Shown: positions 22,791 through 33,131 of the stretch, piece by piece | Layout: each line of letters opens with the position of its first letter | Numbering within the stretch: the stretch's first letter is position 1 | Origin: Verpa conica | Lineage: Eukaryota > Ascomycota > Pezizomycetes > Pezizales > Morchellaceae | Assembly (NCBI GenBank): GCA_033030425.1 | Contig: JAUFSD010000001.1 | Coordinates: 3,410,001-3,474,000, forward strand | Reading direction: 5' to 3' | DNA: 64,000 nucleotides | Program-made: the position numbers and the translations under genes | Notes under the pieces: model-generated | What the model saw: only the letters and a program-made list of their open reading frames with translations | Databases searched by the model: none | What the model was told of the DNA's origin: nothing

Positions 22791-23252
22791 AGAAAAGCTT
22801 TCACGGAGTGATCGGAAGCGCCAGGGTGAGTCTCGTCGTGACTCATACAAGGAGGAAGGTAGGGTAATAGTTGTTACAGATGGAAACAAGGGCATTGTAC
22901 AAAGTGGGGTTTTGGGTATAAAAAGGGAGCGTTGCTCCCTCTCTGTAATAGTTTTCTCTTCTTTCTTTACGCAACGTCTCTTCAGTTAGATTTAATAAAA
23001 GCTTTCTCTTCTCGCTGCCTCTTTATCATTACATCGCTACGCGATCGCTGAACCCACTACGACTACATCACAAACTCTTGGTATTTTGCTTGCAACGGAT
23101 AGTTGCCTTGCCATTAAGTTAGTTGTGTCCTGTGGCTACGTTGTCCCCACGCTGTCCCCCTTGAAAAAAGCATAATAATACATCAGCTTGTAAAAAAAAT
23201 AACCTTAAAAGAAATACCCGCCACTAGTTTCCATCAGCCTCTAGGAGGTCGT

Positions 23253-25377
23253 CTATTCCTCCTCCGACTCCTCCTCCGACTCCTCATCAGACTCCTCATC
23301 AGACTCCTCCTCGTCGTCGTCCACCACTTCCTCTATTTCCCCCTTGGGTGGCTCTACTACCACCTCTTTACCCTTTCCTTTGTCCTTGCGCTTACGCTTG
23401 CGCTTGGGCTCTGCCTCGGCAGCTTCATCATCATCTTCTTCCACTATTGGCCTCCTCCTTCTCTTCCTGGGGACGACTCCACCGGGGGCGTCAACAACTT
23501 TAGGAGGGACAACGGGACCTCCACCATCATCTCCACCATCATCTCCACCATCAGGAGGACCACCGCCAGGAGGACCACCGCCAGGAGGACCACCACCAGG
23601 AGGACCACCGCCAGGAGGACCACCGCCAGGAGGACCACCGCCAGGGGGACCACCGCCAGGGGGACCACCGCCTCCAGGGGGAACCACAGCAGCAGCCCTT
23701 GCAGCAGCCCTCGCAACAGGCGACATATAATCCGAGGTATACCCCTCTTCATCCGAATGCAGGGCGTCCGGCACAAGCTCTTTATGATACGATTTCATCT
23801 CATTTAACTTTGCTTGCTGGCGCCTGATACGCTTGCGGAGGGTTTTGATGCGTTTCTGGCACCCTTTGTCGCTCCGCGGCTTGGGCTTATATCTCTGTTG
23901 AACCGGGCGATCATCATCGCTTGACTCCTCAGCGATATCTTCCTCCAGTGCATCCAGGTAACTCCTAGGAAGATGTGCCGGCTCCCCACGGGGCGGCGGA
24001 GTCTGTGGAGGGTACACACCGGCAATCGGTTGTCTGTGCAAGACCACAGTTGCTATTGGCTGAGGCGCCGTGGTTGATTCTAACCAGGCTTCGACCTCAT
24101 TATCATCCGTCAACAGCATATCTTCACCCGCCATTAGATTCTGTGAAGCAGGGATTGGGATAAGTGCTCCCCAGACTTCACGAGGCTGGCGACCAGGCGC
24201 ATACTTTGCAGCATACTGTAGGATATCGTGCAATTCCACCGGCCGGGAAAAACTGCGGATTTTTTGGTGAATAGCGGAGGCAGAGCTCCAGGGGTATGCA
24301 CAGGTTCTTCTGAAAGCTCTTGCTGGAAGATAAGCCGGATATATAACCTCGGGATCAATAATTCGGACCAAAATGATTTTGCGGGGGAGAGCAACACCAC
24401 CAGCTACGGTGCCTGCTTCAGGAAGTCCGTCACCAACACCGTCAAAGTCGCCAGTATTTGCCATCTGCTTATCTGCCAGAGCCCGAGCCTCATTTTTCTT
24501 CTTAATCGCATCGATGCAGAGATTTTTGACTGCTTTGCGGACGAGATCGGTTAGCTCCTGGGGCCCCTCGCCATCAAAGGCTGCCTTGAACCGCGACAGA
24601 TACTGGTGATTCGATGCATGCTCCTCACAGGTCGTCCACGTCTCCCTATCAGGGGTGTCAATCCCCGTGATTCCATGCTGAATGGAGAAGGCGGTTATAT
24701 GGTCCCGAACAACCATATATGCTCGATTATTGCTGCTATTAAAGCCCAGTACCACCTTAAAGTCCGCTGCTTTCATTTCTGTGGCTCTGGGGCGAGGTGT
24801 TGGTGGTGGTGCTGGTGCTGGCACCACTGCAGGCGCTGCACCACCACGGGCTCCTCCACGACCACCCCGACGACCACGACCACGGCCACGGCCAGCCATA
24901 CTTGGTGACGGGCTTTTAGGAGTTGGTGAAGGACTTCCGAGGGCTCTTGCCGACCTTTTGAAGGCTGGCCTGCGCGATGTAGTAGAGAGTCCCTCTTGTA
25001 GGGCTTTGGGCCTTCGAGAGCTCTGTGGAGTTATTGGGGTGCCTCCAGATACTCGTAAGAATGTGGGGGTGCGGGGTTGTTGGGTGGATGGTAGGTCAGA
25101 TCCCACCGGCTTCTGAGGGGCTGGTACAGGTTCTTTGGGGGGCGGTAAGGTTTCTATTCAAAATTAGAGTCTCGTCTAAAAGGCTTGACCTGGAGCTCGG
25201 CTTACCAGCGCCAGAGGAACTCGGTGAGCTACTACTACTAAATCCAAACGGCTGCTGAGAGGTCGACTGAGAGGCTATAGGAGTAGGCGGTAGACTTAGG
25301 AAAACGTCGTCGTCGTCTATTGAATTGACTGCTTTCCATCCAGTGGATTGCTTTTTTGCTGGTGGTAGTGGAGGCAT
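23253..25377 (-). CDS. Gly/Pro-rich RGG protein of the Plavaka element, unknown function
   Basis: Two exons (25377-25206 and 25153-23253), 690 residues, phase-checked across a 52-bp intron with GTAAGC donor. In order: Ser/Pro-rich N-terminus, an RGG-type stretch (GRGRGRGRRGGRGGARGG), and a globular middle (FKVVLGFNSSNNRAYMVVRD, then about 200 residues with LPRKIILVRIIDPEVIYPA). Then a basic coiled region (RIKTLRKRIRRQQAKLNEM), a (GGP)n tract from about nine 15-bp repeats (23550-23690), basic KRKRKRKDKGKGK, and a Glu/Asp tail to the stop. I do not recognise the middle domain. The RGG box and charged ends suggest nucleic-acid binding, perhaps in the role that TnpA plays in CACTA elements. An upstream in-frame ATG at 25413 is possible. 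Confidence 0.65.
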
Positions 25378-25745
25378 GTTTGCTTTCTTATATATCACAA
25401 CCTCGAATAACATGAAACAAGGGAAAGGCCTGCAAACAAAGGAGAATAGAGATGTGAAACGGGGGTAGTAAGGCTCTTTGTTGAAGCTGTTGAAGCGGGG
25501 GGGGGTGAAACGAGAGTGTTGTTGAAGCGAGGTTTGGTGAGAGTTGAAAGCTGAGGTTGAGGTAGATAAGCTGAGTAGGGTTAGGCTTGTGACGTCATTT
25601 GAGGATCCAGCCAGGTCTATTTAAAAATGGATACCGACCTCTCTCAAGCCGGTATTAGGCTGAGGAGGGTATCTTCAACTTCTAGCAAACGTTAATAAAG
25701 CCCTTAATTGCTCTAGGAATCCTTTGTCTACCTGCAGCGTCGCGC

Positions 25746-25804
25746 GGGTGCATGTAAGCAATTTTCTGCCTTCTGCGGGGTGCATGTAGGCAATTTTCTG
25801 CCTT
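25746..25804. repeat. Direct repeat upstream of the transposase
   Basis: Two 27-bp copies, 25746-25772 and 25778-25804, differing at one base and sharing GGCAATTTTCTGCCTT-type cores. They lie about 220 bp upstream of the transposase start, between the two divergent genes, so they may be promoter elements. The rest of 25,414-26,027 has no gene; it has GTTTCA/TGAAAC motifs near 25412-25520 that resemble those in the LTRs. Confidence 0.75.
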
Positions 25805-26027
25805 ATTGCTTAGTCATCGCCTCGCCAACCCCTAGCTGCAATATATATACTACTCTGCACTGTAAGATAGTCTCCTAGCGCTGTATCAAGCATTAGTGAA
25901 TATTTAAGGCCTTAACCCCACGATTCTAATCATTTTGGTGGAATGGTGTTTATTGGTGACTAACTCACCCGTTTGTTGCTTGATCGCAGCCTTTGCCGGA
26001 CCCCTAGAAGTTGCAATATACTTCAGC

Positions 26028-29000
26028 ATGTCTTCAGCAACCAAATGCCCATTCTGCTCCAATCGCTATATATATGGTGGGGCATGGGAGAATCACATTA
26101 TACGGGCCCACGAACAATTAGCTAGGAAGTCCCGGTACGCGAACTTACTACCGGACTTACGGTGGTCCTCCACAGCACGCTACCAGAGGATCAATAGCAA
26201 AAAGAAGCCACAGTACCCAGCTGACGGCCTTTCCACGGTCGGCACCGACTACGAGAAGGAGCAGGAGGAGCAGGAGGAGCGAGAGGAGCGAGAGGAGCTA
26301 GAGGAGCTAGAGGAGTCAGAGGAGCTAGAGGAGCGAGAGGAGCGAGAGGAGTCAGAGGAGCTAGAGGAGCGAGAGGAGCGAGAGGAGCTAGAGGAGCTAG
26401 AGGAGCTAGAGGAGCGAGAGGAGCTAGAGGAGCGAGAGGAGCGAGAGGAGTCAGAGGAGCTAGAGGAGCGAGAGGAGCTAGAGGAGAGTTGTAGTAGTGA
26501 GAATGATGAGGATGGCCTGGACTCGGACGGGGGGCCTGCCTCTGGTACGGGGGGTGACGATGGGCTCTCCAGAGGGTCTAAAGCAACTTTAGATGAGCGA
26601 TTACCGGACGCTGGGAGTTCGGTGGGACCTATACCTAATTTCTTGGATATCAGACGAGAGCTCCTCAGGGATCCAGTTTTCCCTTTCCAGACCGTATACG
26701 ATTTTAGCCTAGCAAAATGGTTCATCGATCACAAAACGACAAAGACTGCTATCGAAGAGTATTTTCATAAAGGCCTGTATAAAGGAGGCACCGGCTCCTT
26801 GAAGTCCGCCTATACCCTCTTTAAAGCCATCAAAGCGTTACCTACTACTCTAGGGGCGCCTAGTTGGGAGTTTGTTGAGGAAAATATAGATGGGGAACCT
26901 TTTGTTTTAGCACACCGTGATCCAATGGTGTGTATCAGATATCTTTTAGGTCAAGCAGCATTCTCGAAGGATATGGTATACGCACCTATTCAGGAATTCA
27001 ACTCCTCTGGTGAAAGGATGTATTCTGAACTTCATACCGCTGATTGGTGGTGGGATTTACAGGTATGATACCGACTCTCTAGAGTCCGACATCAACTGCT
27101 AATAAGTTATAGAAAACCCTTCCCAATGGCTCCACAGTAGTCCCAATCCTCTGCGCCTCAGATCAAACGCACTTAACAGACTTCTCGGGAGACAAAAAGG
27201 CTTGGCCAATCTATCTGACTATCGGCAACATATTATCAAAAACTCGAAACAAACCCACCTCGATGGCAATGGTGCTTCTTGCCCTTCTACCAATCCCACC
27301 AAAGATAGGCAAACTCAAGGCTAAAGATGCCGATGCCTACCGAGTAAGGGCGCGTGTTATCCTGGATAAAGCAATGGAGAGGGTGCTTTCGTCTCTCCAC
27401 GAGCCGGCAACGAATGGAGTTGAACTGGGTTGCGCTGATGGGCAGCTGCGGTACTGCTACCCTGTGGTCTGTGGCTGGATAGCTGATCATTTAGAGCATG
27501 TTACCCTTCAGCACCTCAAGAATAATTCTTGTCCAGTATGCGAGATCGATGCATCTAGCCTAGGAGAACTCTCGCCGGAACCCTTTAAGGTTAGAGATCA
27601 CGAAGCCTACAAAGCCAAGCTGAAACTCTTCGAAGAGACTGAAGATACCGAGCATCTTGATTGGCTACAAGCCAGGGGGCTGAAGGTACCGATGAACAGC
27701 TTTTGGCGGCTTCCTAGGGTCCGGCCTGAGCAGATATGGAAACCTGATATGCTGCATATAATCTATCTAGGCATGCTTAAGCACTTGATGGAATGGGTAC
27801 AGGGATTTCTCCGGAAGCATGATCGCCTTGACGAGTTCGATAACGCGTGGAGGTCTATTCCTCCATATACTGGTATCACTGTTTTTAAAAAGAAGTATCG
27901 AGAGGTGTCTCAGTGGCAAGGGAAAGAAATGAGGAATCTAGGACGATACCTTCTCGTAGCGTTGACGGTTTCCCTCAGGAAACCAACGACCTCCCAGGGG
28001 CCGGAGTTCAAGCGTGCCCTTCAGTGTGTTCAGGCCCTCACTGACTTCCATCTCTTGGCTCAGTATCGAAGCCATACAGAAGAAACTCTTGGATATATGG
28101 GAGCCTATTTGCAGAGATTTCATGACTATAAGGACATCTTCCTTGAGTTCTGGAAGTCCAAGAAAACACAGGCCAAGGCTAAGAATGCAACCGATTAACT
28201 ACGCCTAGCTCACAAAAGAGCGGTGCCAGCCTCTCAAAGTCCGAGCAAGAATCGCAGAATAGCTACAGAGGATAGGCTAGAGATATCAGAGCAGCAGCAG
28301 GAAATCTATCGCGAGGAATCCCATTTCAACTTCATCAAAATGCACCTTTTGACCCACTTTGTACCCCATATACGTCAGTTTGGTAACATTTCCATCTACT
28401 CCACAGAGGTCGGTGAAGTCTCTCACCGAGAACAAATAAAAGTTGGCTACCGCGCTTCAAACAAAGTCAACGCTACCAAGCAAATACTGGAGCACTACTC
28501 TCGTAAACAAACGTTAGCAATGCGAATGATTGAGATTCGGGAAACGGCTCAAGGAAAGTCGGCAAAGACCCTTGGAAGCGAGGTTGTAGAACTTCTACAA
28601 AAAGAAAGAACACCAGCATGGATCGATTTAGATACTAAGTGGCAAAGGAGACCTCTACGACTCCTACGGGGTAAAGTCATCAACAGTGGATCGGTAATCA
28701 ATTTAATGGAGCTTCTAAGCAACGAGAACTTAGTTTATAAAATAATGAAGTATAATAGAGGTTTGCCGGACTCACAGAAGATGACGGCGGGCGTACAGGA
28801 GTTGGAAGGGTTCCCGGTGGAGCGCTTCACACAACTCCATATACCAGTAGCTAAATACCAAGAGACTGATCGATATACTATCCACCACGTCCGGTGTACA
28901 CTAGACGAACGATTCCGGGATGGTGGGCCTAGGAACGATTGGGTGTGGATTCAAGCCGGAGATGAGAGTGAATTTGGAGCGTTGAGAGGACGCTTGCCTG

Positions 29001-29278
29001 GTCAATTGCGGTGTTTATTTAAACTGAGGGACCCTGGTACGGGACTAAGCTACCGCCTAGCGTTGGTTAAAATGCTCCGAGTGCTGGACGACGGACGCAT
29101 AGAGGCTGGCATGCTATTGAGAGCGGTAGATCGTAGGCCCAAGGTCCCTGGAAGCGATGAATGGTTAGTGAGTGTGGCCTTAATTGTAGGTATGGCACAT
29201 ATAGTACCAGATGCAGAGGAAGGACAATGGATTATAAATAATCGGATAGACCTTGAGACCTTTAATGATGTATACTAG
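26028..29278 (+). pseudogene. Plavaka transposase with one in-frame stop
   Basis: DDE-type transposase of the fungal Plavaka family. N-terminal C2H2 zinc finger (CPFCSNRYIYGGAWENHIIRAH), a long Glu-rich repeat, then the core. Family blocks: VPILCASDQTHLTDF (first acidic residue), AWPIYLTIGNI, CPVCEID, PDMLHIIYLGMLKHL (second) and EETLGYMGAYLQRFHDYK, plus the C-terminal YRASNKVNATKQI. One 50-bp intron (27063-27112) interrupts it and carries a palindrome. A TAA at 28196-28198 follows ...AKNATD, and the same frame resumes at once as LRLAHKRAVPASQ to the stop at 29276. A single substitution could explain it; readthrough or a sequence error is also possible. Start chosen at 26028 because the zinc finger follows; ATG 25935 is in frame upstream. 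Confidence 0.85.
26256..26490 (+). repeat. Glu/Arg/Leu-coding hexamer repeat in the transposase
   Basis: About 39 copies of GAGGAGNNN-type codon triplets (GAGGAGCGA, GAGGAGCTA, GAGGAGTCA) encoding EERE, EELE and EESE runs of about 78 residues between the zinc finger and catalytic core. Likely a flexible or helical acidic linker and a site of length change. Confidence 0.85.
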
Positions 29279-29349
29279 AGGGCCCAGTCAATTTGGGAAC
29301 GACCTGAGAGAGGTCGGTAAAAACTTGTCATTTTTTTCTGAAACAATCA

Positions 29350-29550
29350 TCAAATAGTCTCCTGGAGAAGTAAATCTCCCAAATATCTCCCGGAGACTTC
29401 TAGGAAACTTCCTGTCTCCCAGAGATCTTTAAACTGCCTTTTGGCGCCCGGGCGCTGAGGGGTCGGCAAGCACACTCCAGGAGAGCGGGGCGGACTTTCT
29501 CCGCCCAGGCGACGAAAATCTCCCGGAGAGTTTTTTTTTTTTTGCTGATG
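29350..29550. repeat. Right terminal and subterminal repeats of the Plavaka element
   Basis: Five or more TCTCCnGGAGA palindromes (GTCTCCTGGAGA, ATCTCCCGGAGA, GTCTCCCAGAGA, ACTCCAGGAGAG, ATCTCCCGGAGAG) run to the end, followed by a T-tract and TTTTTGCTGATG, the inverse of the left end. The transposase stop is 72 bp to the left. Confidence 0.75.
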
Positions 29551-29952
29551 CAGGGTACGCTATGAGTTGGGCGCATGGTTTACCAGCCTATAAAAAACAT
29601 TTGGCCTCGGGGTAGCAACTGAGTCTTACAACACAGCGACCCTCCACTCCATAAAGTAGTATCAAAAACCTGAGAACGATTACCTGTATTGATAGTTCAA
29701 TTAAATAAGGAAGAAATTCTAGAGCTCAGTTGCAGCTGTTGTTGTATTTATGGTTGCTGGCTAGCTAAGGGGTTTTCGGCGTTCTGCTTGGTTACTATTT
29801 ATCCCGGGGCTAAACCTTTTTTATGAGCAGTAGGGTAGGCTTGCTCTATTGTAAGCACCTATGTGGGGGCGATACTATATGTAGATTTAAGGGTATAGAG
29901 TATATAGCACACGAACAGTACATGTATTTCATGATCTCGTTGGTACTTACAT

Positions 29953-30067
29953 GTACTAGTGATGCCGATAGATCTTTTGGTCATGTGATTTATCTTTGGT
30001 GGGCGATCTGTTCTTTCTCACCAAAGATAAATCACATGACCAAAAGATCTATCGGCATCACTAGTAC
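29953..30067. repeat. Perfect 49-bp-arm inverted repeat (hairpin)
   Basis: Arms 29953-30001 and 30019-30067 are exact reverse complements separated by a 17-base loop. The left arm begins GTACTAGTGATGCCG and ends ATCTTTGGTG. It lies 400 bp right of the Plavaka element and about 500 bp upstream of the KRE6-type gene. A small frame (29823-30101) crosses it but looks incidental. Transcription would give a stable stem that could feed a small-RNA pathway. Confidence 0.95.
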
Positions 30068-30572
30068 TTATATATTTGCTGCAATCATCTCTCTTCACTA
30101 GGCTCTAAATTGTCCATTTGTACTAGTGGAAGTTGGGCTGATATGCTGTTTCGAGATAAATTGAATACATGTGCCTGAAGACTTATGGGGGTAGACTGCA
30201 TGATATATATGTACTCATGAAAGTTCATATACGTAATATGCCTATGTACTTACATCCACTAAAGTCCTATACAAGCTTCGTTTTTATTTGTATCTAGGGA
30301 TTTATGGTTCTAGAGACCTAGAATCAGCTCTATGGCAATTGCATGGAAGCAGATGGGGTCTAGTAATACATATGCCGCTTAATTGATTCCTATGGTAAAG
30401 CCTTAGTATAAATGCGGAGTACTTAAGTTATTAATACAAGCTATGGGTTTTGTCAGTTGTGACCGTTATTTAGGATTCTTATTTAGTATAGCGCTTTTCT
30501 GCTAAATCTGTCCCCTTTATCTGAGTTGGACTGAAACTAGAGTACTTTACGTACCTCTCACTTCTCGGGGAG

Positions 30573-33131
30573 ATGGAAACATCACATGAGTTCAAAGTGG
30601 CCGCTGCCAGTTCCACGGATACAAAGATAGATGGTCAGGATCAGAGGAGGAACTTGTTTGGCCCACGGTCTCGATCGCCGAATCCCCCTCCATCCGCTGC
30701 TCCTCAATCTTTTCGACGGCTGAACTACATACCAGCAACATCATTTCCTCTCGAAACCCAAAAGGAAATGGCCAGTGGTTCTCAGAGTAGTAACGGAAGT
30801 CGAGAAGATGCCACAAATCTCGAAGAAAATGGGTTGATAATTCACAGAAGGAGTTTACAGGTCCGGGTGGTGAATGCCTCATCTGGGATAACGTTCCTAC
30901 CATCAAACAGCGAGATTAGTACGACCATAAAGGCCAGTTCCATTTTCTCACAAACATCCATTACTCCCCTACTGAAAGCTCGGCATTCAATGTTGCCCCT
31001 TCAGTCTGTTGGTGACTATTCTCGATACCCAGAATGGCCACAAACAGGAGCTGGTTTATCTAGTGTTTCCTCAACTGTGCCAAGGTTTAATATAGGTGAT
31101 AGTGGGGAGCAGTTTGGAAAAAAACCGGAATTTTGCGGAGAAGATCCTGAGCGTGGTTTCTCTCTATATCTTGAGGGTGGTGGTATAGCAATTCAATATC
31201 CTACAATTGATGAAAAAGAAGATGATGATAGCCTTCACAACCCTAACATCAACGAGCGATTTAAACCTAGTTATAAAAGAGCATTTCTGAGTGTATTGTG
31301 TTGCTCAATGATTCTTTGTGGGGTCTTTACTTTGTTTATTGTATGGCCTGTCCTTACATACACCAGGCTTGCACGACTTTATGGGGTACACGGCAAGGAC
31401 GACATAGTTGAGGAAGGACGCCTCACTAATTTGACTTACCCAATTCTGGGCGCCACGGGGGCTTTGGTAGACATTGACACACCAAGATCTGCAATGGCTC
31501 GAGACTCGGTACTCGGTGGTGGGAAACTAAAGTTAGTATTCAGTGACGAATTTAATAAGGATGGGAGGTCATTTTATGAAAATGAGGACCCATTTTGGCA
31601 AGCAATGGATTTTTATTATGCTGCTACAAATGATTTAGAATGGTACGATCCAGATGCCGTAACAACCAAAGACGGGACTCTTCGGCTGAAGTTGGACGCA
31701 TTCCAGAACCATGATTTAAGTTATCGATCTGGCATGCTTCAAAGCTGGAATAAGCTTTGTTTCAAAGGTGGTGTTCTGGAGGTTTCGGTCTCGCTTCCGG
31801 GCCCTGCTGGTGTTCCCGGACTGTGGCCTGGGGTATGGGCATTAGGAAATCTGGGTAGACCTGGTTATATGTCGACGACTGATGGAGTATGGCCATATGC
31901 ATATGATGAATGTGATGCGGGAATTACTCCAAATCAGTCTAGCGATGATGGTCTATCATTTCTTCCTGGACAAAGGTTTGCGAGGTGCATCTGTAATGGA
32001 GAAGATCATCCAAGCCCTGGAACAGGACGTGGAGCACCAGAAATCGATGTCCTCGAGGCAAGCGCTGATGGGAATCTGAAACTTGGTATTGTTACTCAAT
32101 CAAACCAAATTGTAAGCTTTAGCCTTAGCTACTTTAGTAAATCTGGATTATGTGCATATCAGTGACTAGGATTTTAGGCACCATTCGATATTTGGCATAG
32201 GCCTAATTGGGACTTTTTGGCAATTAGGAATCCCGAGGTCACGCAGATAAATCAATGGAGTGGTGGCCCTTTTCAACAAGCTATTAGCGGTATGGAGATG
32301 ATCCTAAGAAGGCAGGGTTTTATTACTACTGTTATTGACTAACCTCTCGAAGGTGTCACTACTCTAAACAATGGGTGGTATGACGGGAGACAGGTATGTT
32401 TAGTCCATCTTACTTAAAGTCTTTAATGGCTCAAGAATCCATTATCGGTATAGTTCCAAAAATATGCTTTCGAATATAGACCTGGCAAAAAGGATGGTGC
32501 AATTGCCTGGTTTGTTGGTGATGAGGAAACATTCCGGATGACAGGTGACGACTACATTTTTATAAGCGGTAATAAATATTTTTCTCACTATTTTCTAGGT
32601 GATGCAATCGGCCCAAATGGTAATGTTGGTCAGCGAGATATATCTCGAGAGCCTATGTCTATAACATTGAATCTTGGCTTCAGTACCTCTTGGACTTATA
32701 TCGACTGGAACCTCATAGGGTAAGAGTATGATACTATTTCGGGCCGTTATTGAGTCATAAGCACTGATTAATTGTCTAGCCCAGAATTAGCAGAGGGCGT
32801 TACAATGTATATCGACTATGTCCGTGTCTACCAAGAAGAGGGACAGGAATTAGTGACTTGTGACCCACGTAAGTTCGTCTACCTTTCTTCATCCGAGAGT
32901 CCTTCTGATTAATCATCTTCTATGTTATTGCAGCAGGATTCCCGACAACAGAATATATAAAAGATCACTTGAGTGCTTATACGAATGCTAACCTTACTGT
33001 AAGTCAGAACTCGTAAAAATGCATCTCCTAGACGTAATATTAACTTATAGGAATACTAGTTATGGAAGGATACAGGCTATCCGTGGCCCAGGAATGAATT
33101 AATCCAAGGTTGCTTAAAGGACTTGAGATAA
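30573..33131 (+). CDS. KRE6: Beta-glucan synthesis-associated protein, KRE6/SKN1 family (GH16-like)
   Basis: Type II membrane protein of the ER/Golgi needed for beta-1,6-glucan in yeast. Long cytosolic N-terminus, one transmembrane segment (SVLCCSMILCGVFTLFIVW), then the GH16-like domain (KLVFSDEFNKDGRSF, WPGVWALGNLGRPGY, RGAPEIDVLEAS). About seven exons: 30573-32111, then introns with donors at 32112, about 32290, 32395, 32543 and 32720, and after CDP and NLT. The last joins give QSNQI|APFDIWHRPNWDF, SG|VTTLNNGWYDGRQ, TG|DAIGPNGNVGQR and NLT|LWKDTGYPWPRNEL, with stop TAA 33129-33131. In the spliced frame no stop remains. Lies between the transposon island and ankyrin debris. Confidence 0.9.

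Larger units (their letters stand above)
19659..29318. repeat. Dispersed palindrome family CCGRC...GYCGG
   Basis: Imperfect 19-25-bp inverted repeats with outer arms like ACCGACCTC/GAGGTCGGT or GCCGGCTC/GYCCGGC. Sites at about 19659, 19923, 20212, 20461, 20699, 21434, 21988, 22127, 22302, 22381, 22472, 22628, 23235, 24948, 25104, 25631, 26788, 27068, 28224 and 29299. Arms differ from each other mainly by A/G and C/T changes. Most are in non-coding sequence and introns; 24948, 25104, 26788 and 28224 lie in coding frames. I saw none outside the element. They may bind an element-encoded protein. Confidence 0.75.
19545..29550. mobile_element. 10-kb Plavaka-type (CACTA-related) DNA transposon
   Basis: Ends: both termini read inward as CATCAGCAAAAA, flanked by CA (19543-19544 and 29551-29552), a likely 2-bp target duplication. 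Just inside each end are TCTCCnGGAGA palindromes and a CCCCGCTCTCCTGGAG block. Content: an uncharacterised spliced gene on the minus strand (19905-21931), a Gly/Pro-rich, RGG and acidic-tailed protein on the minus strand (23253-25377), and a Plavaka transposase on the plus strand (26028-29278). The two minus-strand genes diverge from the transposase. A solo LTR sits inside an intron. More than 20 imperfect palindromes CCGRC...GYCGG are spread along it. The boundaries rest on a 12-bp match and the CA pair, so they are good but not certain. Confidence 0.75.

Noticed and set aside
23344..23730. Pro/Gly-rich plus-strand frame
   Set aside because: Antisense shadow of the GGP tract in the 23253-25377 gene.
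26249..26725. Serine-run protein on the minus strand
   Set aside because: Antisense shadow of the GAG-rich repeat in the Plavaka transposase.
29823..30101. 92-residue frame across the hairpin
   Set aside because: Half of it is the inverted repeat. No domain or splice partner.
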